NCBI RefSeq assembly: GCF_900104085.1 | Contig: NZ_FNLD01000003.1 | Location: 617,001-681,000 of the forward strand | Direction: 5' to 3' | Length of the DNA: 64,000 nt | From: Pseudoxanthomonas sp. CF125 | GTDB taxonomy: Bacteria > Pseudomonadota > Gammaproteobacteria > Xanthomonadales > Xanthomonadaceae | Shown here: positions 23,487-31,664 of the stretch, piece after piece | How positions within the stretch are numbered: position 1 is the first letter of the stretch | Layout: each line of letters opens with the position of its first letter | Made by a program: the position numbers and the translations under genes | Notes under the pieces: model-generated | Seen by the model: the letters and a program-made list of their open reading frames with translations, nothing else | What the model was told of the DNA's origin: nothing | Databases searched by the model: none

Positions 23487-25613
23487 TCATCGACTCCACC
23501 GCCATTGCGCACCGACCTGCAAAGTGCGGCCGGGGCCGGGTTCGTAGAAGCGCCCATTGCCTTCGTTGACAATTGCCGAGCCGATGTAAGCCTGATCCAG
23601 CGCGTTGTCGATGCGCGCGAAAGTGCGCAGGCTGCCGGAGGCGAACTTCCATTCGCGCGCCGCTTCCAGATGCAGCAGGAAGTAGCCGGGCGCAGATTCG
23701 CTGGCCACATCGTTGACCACAACGTCACCAACACCTTCGCCTTCAGCGGCTGCGCTCCACGCGGTTCCCTGCCATTGCAGGCGACCGAACAACTGCTGAC
23801 GCGCGACGCCCGGAATGCGAGAGCCCGCCGCCACCGGCGTCGAAGGGACGGTGCAGCCGGCGCCGGTGCAGACCAGATAGGTGCTGCGGAAAGTCGCGTC
23901 CAGCCAGGTATAGGCCAGCTGCAGGCGCCACCGGTCGGAGAGCGCGGTCTCGAACGAAGTCTCGAAGCCCTGCCGCCGTGCGCGCCCCACGTTGCGGAAA
24001 CTGCTGCGCCCGCCGACATTGCGCGCCACCGCCAGCTCGTCGTCGGTGTCGGCGCGGAACAGTGCGGCTTCCAGGCGCGTGTCGCCTTCGCCGCGCCATT
24101 TCATTCCCAACTCCACATTGCGGCTGGTCGCCGGCTGCAGATCGAAGGCCAGGCCTGCGCCGCCATCGGCGCGGTAGCCCAGCTCGTTGAAGGTCGGCGT
24201 TTCGAAACCCCGGCCGGCGGAAACATAGAAGCGCAGATCCTCGCCAGGCTCGAACATCAGCCCGGCCACCGGCGTCGTATCGCGATAACGCACCTGGCCG
24301 CTGTCGTCGGGATTGCCGGCGGCGACATAGCGGTCGCGGGCGGTGAATTCCACTTCGCTATGGCGCGCGCCGGCCAGCAACGACCATCGCGGCGCGAACC
24401 GCCACCATGCCTGCGCGAACTGGTCCACGTTGCGTACCCGGTTGCTTTCGTTGCGCCGCAACGCGCCCTTGACGCCCAGCGTGGTTCCGATGAAGTTTTC
24501 GTAGCCGCGTCGTCGCTGATCCTGCTGGTCGAAATTGGCGCCGGCGGTGAGCTCGAACGGTTTCGAGGCCAACTCACCCTGCCAGCTCCAGCGCAGATCG
24601 GCGCCGCCATAGTCGCTGGCCAGGTCGATCACGCCGCCGGCGTTGAGCGGATTGGCTTGCGCCGCTACCGGCAAGGCCAGGAACTGCTCCACCGCACGTC
24701 GTCCCGCATAGGCCATGACACGCCAGGTCTGCGCATTGCCGACTTGCTGTTCGTAAGTCAGCCCGCCCTGGCTCTGGCGCACCGACTTGCGCGTGTCGAA
24801 CTGCGTGGCGACCGACGTGGTCTGACGCGGATCGGCCTGGTACTGCGTGCGCGTCAGCCCCAGCGGGTCGTCGGCGTCGGGCAGATCGACATGGTTCAGC
24901 ACCAGGGTCAGCTTGCGCGAAGGATCGATGCGGAAATCGAAGCGCGCATTGAGCGAATCGCGCCGCGCCGCGCTGTGGTCGCGATAGCCCTGGGTGTCGA
25001 AACGCGAGGCGGCCAGGTTGTAGCCCAGATCGCCACTGGCGCCCCGCAGCTGTGCGCCCAGCGTGTACGCATCGTCGCTGCCGGCCGTGGCGCGGACCCG
25101 CCACGGATCGCCCTCTTTTCCTTCCGTGCTCCATAACTGCACCACGCCGCCGGAAGAGTTTCCGTATAGCGCGGAAAAAGGGCCGCGCATGATCTCGATG
25201 CGTTCGCCGCCCAGCACGTTGAAATGCGAAAGCTGCCCCTGTCCATCCGGCATCGAGGCGGGAATGCCGTCGGAAAACAAGCGCACGCCGCGCACGCCGA
25301 AGGTCGAGCGCGCGCCGAACCCGCGGATGGACAGCTGCGTGTCCTGCGCATAGTTCTGCCGGTCGCGGGCCAGCAGTCCGGGAACGCCGCCCAGCGCATC
25401 GGAAACATCGACCGCATCGCTGTTGCCGTCGTCGCCAAGGGACACGGTATCTACGGAAGCCGGCGTGTCGAAATCATCGACGCCGATCAGGCGGGTGGCT
25501 TGCACGCGGATGCGGTCGAGGGTGACGGGGTCGCTGCCGGGGGATTGTGCGTATGTGCCCGTACTGAACGAAAGAAAGCCGAGCAGGGCGAGTGCGGAGT
25601 ATCCGTAAGTCAT
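23487..25613 (-). CDS. TonB-dependent outer-membrane receptor 1
   Basis: A 708-residue receptor. Signal peptide MTYGYSALALLGFLSFSTGT is followed by a short N-terminal region with DPVTLDRIRVQATRL, then a plug domain (LSIRGFGARSTFGVRGVRLF, GERIEIMRGPFSALYGNSSG) and a 22-strand beta-barrel. The C-terminus reads VGAQWRWSR and does not end on the usual aromatic residue. The closest general type by eye is the FecA/PfeA-like siderophore receptor group, but the substrate cannot be deduced. No partner transporter is adjacent; phhA lies upstream on the same strand with a repeat between. It should be powered by the TonB system at the left end of the window. Confidence 0.88.
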   Translation of the reverse strand: MTYGYSALALLGFLSFSTGTYAQSPGSDPVTLDRIRVQATRLIGVDDFDTPASVDTVSLGDDGNSDAVDVSDALGGVPGLLARDRQNYAQDTQLSIRGFGARSTFGVRGVRLFSDGIPASMPDGQGQLSHFNVLGGERIEIMRGPFSALYGNSSGGVVQLWSTEGKEGDPWRVRATAGSDDAYTLGAQLRGASGDLGYNLAASRFDTQGYRDHSAARRDSLNARFDFRIDPSRKLTLVLNHVDLPDADDPLGLTRTQYQADPRQTTSVATQFDTRKSVRQSQGGLTYEQQVGNAQTWRVMAYAGRRAVEQFLALPVAAQANPLNAGGVIDLASDYGGADLRWSWQGELASKPFELTAGANFDQQDQRRRGYENFIGTTLGVKGALRRNESNRVRNVDQFAQAWWRFAPRWSLLAGARHSEVEFTARDRYVAAGNPDDSGQVRYRDTTPVAGLMFEPGEDLRFYVSAGRGFETPTFNELGYRADGGAGLAFDLQPATSRNVELGMKWRGEGDTRLEAALFRADTDDELAVARNVGGRSSFRNVGRARRQGFETSFETALSDRWRLQLAYTWLDATFRSTYLVCTGAGCTVPSTPVAAGSRIPGVARQQLFGRLQWQGTAWSAAAEGEGVGDVVVNDVASESAPGYFLLHLEAAREWKFASGSLRTFARIDNALDQAYIGSAIVNEGNGRFYEPGPGRTLQVGAQWRWSR

Positions 25614-25645
25614 GCGCCATGATCGCGCATCTCATCCCCAAGGTC

Positions 25646-25670
25646 GTCATCCCGCTTTCGCCGGGATGAC
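25646..25670. repeat. Palindrome GTCATCCCG/CGGGATGAC
   Basis: A perfect 9-bp stem with 7-base loop, core GTCATCCCGCTTTCGCC, between phhA and the receptor gene. It is a short variant of the GTCATCCCAGCGAAAGCTGG family. Confidence 0.65.
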
Positions 25671-25703
25671 GGCCGTATATTCTATTTTTTACGCCTACGT
25701 CCG

Positions 25704-26591
25704 TTAAACGTCCGCGTCCATGGCCCAGCCTTCGCCGGTGCCGCGCGTGTAGACCTTGTCGGCGTCCAGCACCTTGCCCGCCGGAGACGCTTCGCCCTGC
25801 GCCAGCCGCGCATAAATCGGCGTGAAGTCCGGCTCCGTCGCGGCGATCAGCTGCTCGAAGCTGTCGATGACGAAATAAGTCTTCTGGAAGGTGTCGATGC
25901 GGTAGCGCGTGCGCATCACCCGCTCCAGATCGAAACCGATGCGGTTGGGCGCATCCGATTCCAGCGAATACAGCGACTCGCCCTTCGACGAGACGATGCC
26001 GCTGCCGTAGATGCGCAAGCCCTGTGGCGTATCGATCAGGCCGAACTCCACCGTGTACCAGTACAGGCGCGTCAGGTTGACCAGCGCCTCGGGGCCGATG
26101 CCGTGCGCCTTTACGCCGCCGCGGCCGTAGGCCTGCATGTAATCGGCGAACAGCGGATTCATCAGCAACGGCACGTGGCCGAACAGGTCGTGGAAGAGGT
26201 CCGGTTCGGCGATGTAGTCGATCTGGTCCGGGCGGCGTATCCACCAGGTCACCGGGAAGCGGCGGTTGGCCAGGTGGTCGAAGAAATCCAGTTCCGGCAG
26301 CAGGCCTTCCACGCCGATCAGGGTCCAGCCGGTGGCCGCGCCCAGCACTTCGTTCAACTGGTCGAAGCGCGGGATTGCGTGCGGGGTCATGCCCATCTCG
26401 TCCTGGGCTTGCAGGAATTCCTCGCAAGCCCGGCCCACCAGCAGCTCGCGCTGGCGCTGGTACAGAGCGCCCCAGGTGGCGTGGTCCTCGGCCCGGTAGT
26501 CGTTCCACGGCTGTTCCACCACGGCGGTCGTATAGACCGGCACGTAGCCTTTGTCGGTCTGCTGGTGCTCGACGCGGCGTGGCTCGTTCAT
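25704..26591 (-). CDS. phhA: Phenylalanine 4-monooxygenase
   Basis: A 295-residue monomeric bacterial phenylalanine hydroxylase, which makes tyrosine from phenylalanine with O2 and a pterin cofactor. The iron ligands are His134 and His139 in DLFHDLFGHVPLL and Glu182 in RLYWYTVEFGLI. The start at 26591 gives MNEPRRVEHQQTDKGYVPVY; the upstream extension is rejected as it runs into the regulatory gap. Length is normal for the proteobacterial enzyme. A pterin-recycling gene (phhB) is not adjacent. It is transcribed away from an Lrp/AsnC regulator 131 bases off, the usual arrangement in Xanthomonadaceae. Confidence 0.96.
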   Translation of the reverse strand: MNEPRRVEHQQTDKGYVPVYTTAVVEQPWNDYRAEDHATWGALYQRQRELLVGRACEEFLQAQDEMGMTPHAIPRFDQLNEVLGAATGWTLIGVEGLLPELDFFDHLANRRFPVTWWIRRPDQIDYIAEPDLFHDLFGHVPLLMNPLFADYMQAYGRGGVKAHGIGPEALVNLTRLYWYTVEFGLIDTPQGLRIYGSGIVSSKGESLYSLESDAPNRIGFDLERVMRTRYRIDTFQKTYFVIDSFEQLIAATEPDFTPIYARLAQGEASPAGKVLDADKVYTRGTGEGWAMDADV

Positions 26592-26663
26592 GGGCGGGTC
26601 TCCGGGAAGATGGAAGCGGCACTTGATGTTAGCGCCGCAAGCGCGCAACAGGGTTGCAAAGTT

Positions 26664-26697
26664 GCACGAATCGATGGATTTGGCGCAATATTCGTGC
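26664..26697. promoter_or_regulatory. Inverted repeat, candidate Lrp operator
   Basis: GCACGAAT (26664-26671) and ATTCGTGC (26690-26697) form a perfect 8-base inverted repeat with 18-base spacing in the phhA/lrp divergent gap. An AT-rich stretch (AATATCTTATATC) follows, possibly the -10 region of the regulator gene. Location and symmetry suit an Lrp-family binding site controlling both genes. Confidence 0.5.
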
Positions 26698-26722
26698 GTA
26701 AATATCTTATATCGAGCATGAA

Positions 26723-27205
26723 ATGGCCGAATCCATCTCCTTGGACCGCACCGACCTGCGCCTGCTCGCGCTCCTGCAACAGAACGGGCGCGCCACCAAT
26801 GCCGACATCGCCGCGCAGGTGAACCTGTCCCCGTCCGCCTGCCTGCGGAGGATCCAGCGGCTGGAATCCACGGGTGTGATCCGCGGTTACGCGGCCCTGG
26901 TCGATCCGAAGCGGGTAGGCCTGGGCCTGCAGGCCTTCGTGCGCGTGCAATTGGAAAAGCACGGGCAGCTGGGGCTGGACCGGTTCATCGACGGCGTGAA
27001 CGACTGGGACGAAGTGGTGGCCTGCCACGCGCTCACCGGCGACATGGATTACCTGCTGCAGGTAGTGGTGCAGGACCTGGAGCACTTCTCCCGCTTCCTG
27101 CTGGACAAACTGATCAACGCCACCGGTGTGGCCGACGTGAATTCCAGTTTCGTCCTGCGCACGGTCAAGCAGACGCGGGCGCTGCCTCTGGGGCATCTCA
27201 TGTAG
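26723..27205 (+). CDS. Lrp/AsnC family regulator next to phhA
   Basis: A 160-residue Lrp/AsnC-type regulator with the N-terminal HTH (LDRTDLRLLALLQQNGRATN, ADIAAQVNLSPSACLRRIQR) and the C-terminal RAM ligand-binding domain (VACHALTGDMDYLLQVVVQD). It is divergent from phhA and probably activates it in response to phenylalanine, tyrosine or a related amino acid (inference from context). The stop codon TAG at 27203-27205 is part of the GTAGGAGCGGGCC repeat that starts at 27201, so the palindrome has defined the C-terminus of this protein. Confidence 0.92.
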   Translation: MAESISLDRTDLRLLALLQQNGRATNADIAAQVNLSPSACLRRIQRLESTGVIRGYAALVDPKRVGLGLQAFVRVQLEKHGQLGLDRFIDGVNDWDEVVACHALTGDMDYLLQVVVQDLEHFSRFLLDKLINATGVADVNSSFVLRTVKQTRALPLGHLM

Positions 27206-27271
27206 GAGCGGGCCCTGCCCGCGACCGGACGTTACCGGTAAAGCCTGTCGCGGGCAGGGCCCGCTCCTACA
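27201..27271. repeat. Perfect inverted pair, GTAGGAGCGGGCCCTG variant
   Basis: Two perfectly inverted 24-base arms (27201-27224 and 27248-27271; core GTAGGAGCGGGCCCTGCCC) with a 23-base loop. The left arm overlaps the stop codon of the Lrp gene, and the right arm ends 6 bases before the convergent lipoprotein gene. Confidence 0.9.
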
Positions 27272-27277
27272 GAGTTG

Positions 27278-27871
27278 TTATTTGGGTGGCAGAGTTATGC
27301 CCTTGATGCATTCCTCGACCGTGGTCTTGAGCGCCGGGTCGGTCACCGACTGCAATGCGGCCACCGCTTTTGCTTCATAGGCTTCGGCCACGCCTGGCGC
27401 CGGTTCGATGAAAGGCGAAGTGCACAGATTGCCGACGGTATAGCCATGTCCTACCAGCGCCAGCACGCGCTCGGGCGCATTCGGCAGCGCCCGGGCCAGC
27501 GCGTAACTCAAGGTCTCGCCGGTGCCGGCGTCGGAACCTTCGCGCAGCCGCAGGGCGATGGTCAGCCAGACCGGATCGGCGGTGGCGGTGGCGTCGCCGA
27601 CCTTGCCGAAACGCAGCTCGTCCCGATCCAGCGCGGCGATGACCGCCTTGGCCCCCTTGGCGTCGATTTCGCTGTTGATCTGCTTGGCCAATTCCGGCTC
27701 TACCGGGGCCGTTTGCAGGGCGGGCACGGGAGACACGGGCGGAGCTGCGGGGGCTGCGGAAACCGGCGGGGCGGGCGCTGCGGCCGGTTCCGGTGGGGCA
27801 GCGACAGGCGAGCAAGCCGACGACAACAGCCCGCCACAGGCCAACAGAACCACCAATCCGGATCGCTTCAC
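27278..27871 (-). CDS. Proline/alanine-rich lipoprotein of unknown function
   Basis: A 197-residue protein from a GTG start at 27871, chosen because a GGAG site lies 6 bases upstream and the N-terminus then becomes KRSGLVVLLACGGLLSSACS, a lipoprotein signal with Cys19 as the likely lipid-modified residue. The frame is open further upstream but without a credible start. A low-complexity alanine-proline linker (about 30 residues) precedes a helical domain containing LAKQINSEIDAKGAKAVIAA, LNAPERVLALVGHGYTVGNL and TSPFIEPAPGVAEAYEAKAV. No family was recognised. It is convergent with the Lrp gene. Confidence 0.68.
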   Translation of the reverse strand: MKRSGLVVLLACGGLLSSACSPVAAPPEPAAAPAPPVSAAPAAPPVSPVPALQTAPVEPELAKQINSEIDAKGAKAVIAALDRDELRFGKVGDATATADPVWLTIALRLREGSDAGTGETLSYALARALPNAPERVLALVGHGYTVGNLCTSPFIEPAPGVAEAYEAKAVAALQSVTDPALKTTVEECIKGITLPPK

Positions 27872-28049
27872 GCCATTCTCCACGGGTAGGGAAGAGGGCA
27901 GGATCGCAAAATCCGCAACGCCCCGTTCGTGATCCGATTGGCTGAACGGGACTTCCGGCCATTGCCCCGATTGTTGCTGTCCTGCAACATGCACGTGCTA
28001 GGCACCGAACCCCGCCTTAGCCTCCTTCCACCACCCTCCGGAAGCCAAC

Positions 28050-30338
28050 ATGCCCGCCAGCCGCTCCTCGTCCGTGCGTCCGCACCGACTCGCCCTCGCC
28101 ATTGCCGCCCTGTTGCCGTTCGGCACAGTCCTCGCCCAGGAAGCCGCGCCCGCCGCGTCGACGCAAAGCGAAGCCACCACGCTGGATGCGGTGCAAGTCA
28201 CCGCGCAGCGCCGCGTCGAGAACATCCAGGACGTGCCGGTATCCATCAGCACCATCAGCAGCGAGAAGCTCGACGTGCTGGCCTCCGGCGGCAACGACGT
28301 GCGCTTCCTGTCCGCGCGCGTGCCCAGCCTCAACATCGAATCCTCCTACGGCCGCGCCTTCCCGCGCTTCTACATACGCGGCCTGGGCAATACCGACTTC
28401 GACCTCAACGCATCGCAGCCGGTGTCGCTGATCTATGACGACGTCGTGCAGGAAAGCCCGTTGCTGAAAGGCTTCCCGGTGTTCGACCTGGAACGCATCG
28501 AAGTGCTGCGCGGCCCGCAGGGCACGCTGTTCGGCCGCAACACGCCGGCCGGTGTGGTCAAGTTCGAATCGGCCAAGCCGACCCAGGAATTCGGCGGCTA
28601 CGGCAAGGTGTCCTACGGCACCGACAACATGTGGAACGTGGAAGGCGCCGTTGGCGGCGGCCTGACCGATCGCTGGTCGGCGCGCGCTTCGGTGCTGTTC
28701 CAGCGTCGCGAAGATTCGGTGACCAACACTTACATCCCCGGTCCCGACCGCGGCGCCGAAGGCTACGACGAATCGGCCGCGCGCGTGCAGTTCCTGTACG
28801 AGGGCGACACCTTCGAAGGCCTGTTCAACCTGCACAAGCGCCACCTCAACGGCACCGCACGTTTGTTCCGCGCCAACATCATCGATCCGGGCACCAACAA
28901 TCTGGTGCCTGGCTTCGACCGCGATGAAGTGTCCACCGACGGCATCAACTTCTCCGAGCTCGACACCTGGGGCGGCAGCGCGCGCTTGCGCTGGGAACTG
29001 GGCAGCGTGAACCTGTACTCGATCACCGGCTATGAAACCGCCGAATCGCTCAACCGCGGCGACATCGACGGCGGTTTCGGCGCGGCGTTCCTGGGCCCGG
29101 GCAATTCCGGCCCGGGTTTCATTCCGTTCGCTTCCGAGTCGGCCGACGGCTTGCCCGACCACCGCCAGATCACCCAGGAATTCCGCGTCGAATCCAACGA
29201 GTGGGGCCGCTTCGACTGGCAGGCCGGCGTGTTCTGGTACGACGAAGACATCACCATCGACAGCTTCAACTACGACTCGCTGACCGCCGGCAACCCGCAG
29301 GCCGGCCATGCGATCCAGGAACAGCGCAACAAGGCCTGGGCGGTATTCGCCAGCGGCGACTTCGAAGTCACCGACGCCTTCACCCTGCGCGGCGGCCTGC
29401 GCTACACCAAGGACCAGAAAGACTTCAGTGCTTCGGTGCTGGAGGGCGCGCCGTTCGGCGCACCGGTCGGCGGCCCGTACTTCGTCAACACCGACGTCGA
29501 TGACGTCAGCTGGGACCTGAGCGGCGTGTATGCGCTCAACGAAGACATCAATCTGTACGCACGCGTGGCCAAGGGTTTCCGCGCGCCGTCGATCCAGGGC
29601 CGGCTGCTATTCGCCAGTGCGTTGGCGCCCAATGGCGGCGTGTCCACCGCCGATTCGGAAGAAGTGATTTCCTATGAGGCCGGTATCAAGGCCGATCTGT
29701 GGGACAAGCGCGCGCGCCTGGGCTTCAACGTGTTCCGCTATGACGTCAGCGACCAGCAGATCATCGCTGTCGGCGGCGGTTCCAACACCGCCACGCTGCT
29801 CAACGCGGACAAGACCATCGGCCAGGGCTTCGAACTGGATCTGGAAGCGTATTTGACCGACACCCTGCTGGTCACGCTGGGCAGCAGCTACAACGACACC
29901 GAGATCGACGACCCCACCCTGGCCGTGCCCGGTTGCGGCGGCGGCTGCACCGTGACCGATCCGGAAACCGCGCCGGGTTCGGGCCTGTATCTGATCGACG
30001 GCAACTCGCTGCCGCAGGCGCCCAAGTGGGTGCACAACGTGACCGCGCGCTGGAGCATGCCGGTCGGTACGGGCGAGTTCTACGTGTTCACCGACTGGGC
30101 TTACCGCAGCGAAGTGAATTTCTTCCTGTACGACTCGGTGGAATTCCGCGGCAAGTCCTCGCTCGAAGGCGGCCTGCGCCTGGGCTACAACTGGAACCAG
30201 GGCGACTACGGCGTGGCGCTGTTCGGCCGCAACATCACCGACCAGACCCGCATCGTCGGCGGCATCGACTTCAACAACCTCACCGGCTTCCTCAACGAGC
30301 CGCGCACGGTGGGCGTGGAGTTCAGCGCGAGGTTCTGA
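28050..30338 (+). CDS. TonB-dependent outer-membrane receptor 2
   Basis: A 762-residue receptor. Signal peptide RLALAIAALLPFGTVLAQEA, then a TonB-box region (TTLDAVQVTAQRRVENIQDV), plug domain (FYIRGLGNTDFDLNASQPVS, EVLRGPQGTLFGRNTPAGVV) and beta-barrel ending in EFSARF with a terminal phenylalanine. The pattern fits the large IroN/FhuA-like receptor group abundant in Xanthomonadaceae, including those for plant or algal carbohydrates. The ligand is unknown; neighbours give no clue. It is monocistronic, with a palindrome downstream. The start at 28050 is preceded by CCGGAAGC. Confidence 0.9.
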   Translation: MPASRSSSVRPHRLALAIAALLPFGTVLAQEAAPAASTQSEATTLDAVQVTAQRRVENIQDVPVSISTISSEKLDVLASGGNDVRFLSARVPSLNIESSYGRAFPRFYIRGLGNTDFDLNASQPVSLIYDDVVQESPLLKGFPVFDLERIEVLRGPQGTLFGRNTPAGVVKFESAKPTQEFGGYGKVSYGTDNMWNVEGAVGGGLTDRWSARASVLFQRREDSVTNTYIPGPDRGAEGYDESAARVQFLYEGDTFEGLFNLHKRHLNGTARLFRANIIDPGTNNLVPGFDRDEVSTDGINFSELDTWGGSARLRWELGSVNLYSITGYETAESLNRGDIDGGFGAAFLGPGNSGPGFIPFASESADGLPDHRQITQEFRVESNEWGRFDWQAGVFWYDEDITIDSFNYDSLTAGNPQAGHAIQEQRNKAWAVFASGDFEVTDAFTLRGGLRYTKDQKDFSASVLEGAPFGAPVGGPYFVNTDVDDVSWDLSGVYALNEDINLYARVAKGFRAPSIQGRLLFASALAPNGGVSTADSEEVISYEAGIKADLWDKRARLGFNVFRYDVSDQQIIAVGGGSNTATLLNADKTIGQGFELDLEAYLTDTLLVTLGSSYNDTEIDDPTLAVPGCGGGCTVTDPETAPGSGLYLIDGNSLPQAPKWVHNVTARWSMPVGTGEFYVFTDWAYRSEVNFFLYDSVEFRGKSSLEGGLRLGYNWNQGDYGVALFGRNITDQTRIVGGIDFNNLTGFLNEPRTVGVEFSARF

Positions 30339-30386
30339 TGCAACGGCGGCTCTCCTTCTCGCAGAGGGGGAGCCCGCCGGAAAGCG

Positions 30387-30521
30387 GTAGGAGCGACGTC
30401 CCCCAAGGGGACTTCCTTCGGGGCGCGAGTCGCGAAGCCTGTAGATTGCCGGATTGCCGAAAATTCTGTCGTTTGGTTGCTGAGGGCTTCGCGACTCACG
30501 TCGCTCCTACAAAGCTCCTAC
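30387..30521. repeat. Inverted pair, GTAGGAGCGACGT family
   Basis: Left arm GTAGGAGCGACGTCCCCC continues into GGGGCGCGAGTCGCGAAGCC; right arm GGCTTCGCGACTCACGTCGC then TCCTAC. The first 45 or so bases are almost identical to the reverse complement of the element inside recD (63512 leftward). It fills the gap between the receptor gene and the convergent epimerase-like gene. Confidence 0.88.
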
Positions 30522-30531
30522 AAACGATTGG

Positions 30532-31515
30532 TTAGTTCACCGGATAGGGTCCGTCTTCGAAGGTTTGCGCGTGGTAGCCCTTCGCGCCAACTTCGACAGC
30601 CAGTGGGCTGCGCGGATCTTCGCCGGCGCGCAGGCGCTCCAAGACGTGGGCGAAGCCGTAGGCCGGTTCCCATCCCAACGCCTGCCGTGCGGCGGCGTTG
30701 ACGTAGACGCGTTCGATGCCCGCGAACATGCGCCAGCCCAGCCGCGCGTAGTCCGTTTCATAACCAGGGAAGTGCCGCGCCACCACGGCCGGCGCATCGT
30801 CGTGCAGCTGTTGCAGGTCCTCGCGGGTGAACGGCGTGGTGGCGCTGACGATGAAGCGGCTGAAGCCGATATCGCCCGCACGCTCCAGCGCCAGCAGGTG
30901 CGCATCCACCACGTCCTGCAAATCCGCGCGCCGGTACAGGAACTCGTTGGCCTTGATGTTGGCGTCGGCGAAATTCTCGCGCACCTGCCTGCGGTCGTCG
31001 GCCTCGGGGAAAAAGCGCGCGGCGCGCAGCACCACGCACGGCAGCCCTTCGTTGCGGTGGAACAGTTGGCATAAATCTTCGGCGGCGACCTTGGTCACGC
31101 CGTAGATGTTCTTCGGCACAGGCACCACCTCCTCTGTGATCCAGGCCGCAGGCGCGCCCGGCGGTGGCACCAGTGCATCGCCGTAGAGGCTGGTGGTGCT
31201 GGTGAACACGAAAGCGCCGACGCCGTTGCGCTTGGCCGCTTCCAGCAGATTGAGCGTGCCGGTGATGTTGGTGTCCACGAAATCCTGCCGCGTGTGCGTG
31301 GCCACGTGCGGCTTGTGCAGCGTGGCCGAATGCAGCACGGCGCCGATGCCACGCATGCAGCGGTCGACGAAAGCAGGGTCGGCGATGGAGCCGACCAGAT
31401 CGGTGTGCGATGAAGGCGAGATATCGACGCCCGTGACTTCGCGGCCTTGCGCGCGCAACGTGCGCACCAGTCCTTCGCCCAGATGTCCCGCACTGCCGGT
31501 GACCAGTATCCGCAT
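30532..31515 (-). CDS. NAD-dependent epimerase/dehydratase family protein
   Basis: A 327-residue extended short-chain dehydrogenase. The nucleotide-binding glycine motif is GSAGHLGEG near the N-terminus (MRILVTGSAGHLGEGLVRTL). TSTTSLYGDAL, then YGVTKVAAE (Tyr and Lys three residues apart) supply the catalytic YxxxK. The start at 31515 gives the glycine motif at residue 8; upstream frame is rejected. Typical activities are nucleotide-sugar epimerase, dehydratase or reductase; the substrate is unknown. The genes nearby (receptor, chitinase) do not settle its pathway. Confidence 0.88.
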   Translation of the reverse strand: MRILVTGSAGHLGEGLVRTLRAQGREVTGVDISPSSHTDLVGSIADPAFVDRCMRGIGAVLHSATLHKPHVATHTRQDFVDTNITGTLNLLEAAKRNGVGAFVFTSTTSLYGDALVPPPGAPAAWITEEVVPVPKNIYGVTKVAAEDLCQLFHRNEGLPCVVLRAARFFPEADDRRQVRENFADANIKANEFLYRRADLQDVVDAHLLALERAGDIGFSRFIVSATTPFTREDLQQLHDDAPAVVARHFPGYETDYARLGWRMFAGIERVYVNAAARQALGWEPAYGFAHVLERLRAGEDPRSPLAVEVGAKGYHAQTFEDGPYPVN

Positions 31516-31567
31516 GTCGCGCGCCGCCGTTCGAAAACGGCGATTATAGTCGCGCCTCAAAATTTGC

Positions 31568-31659
31568 CGTAGGAGCGACGTTAGTCGCGAATATTGTGGC
31601 GGTTCTGGTTGTGCGGATTTGCGGTACGGTGTTGTTTCGCGACGAACGTCGCTCCTACG
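31568..31659. repeat. Inverted pair, GTAGGAGCGACGT family
   Basis: Left arm CGTAGGAGCGACGTTAGTCG (31568-31591 with GCGAA), right arm TTTCGCGACGAACGTCGCTC ending 31659. It lies between the starts of the epimerase-like gene and the end of the chitinase gene. A further partial copy, CTCCTA, reaches into the chitinase stop codon. Confidence 0.88.
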
Positions 31660-31664
31660 CGCTC

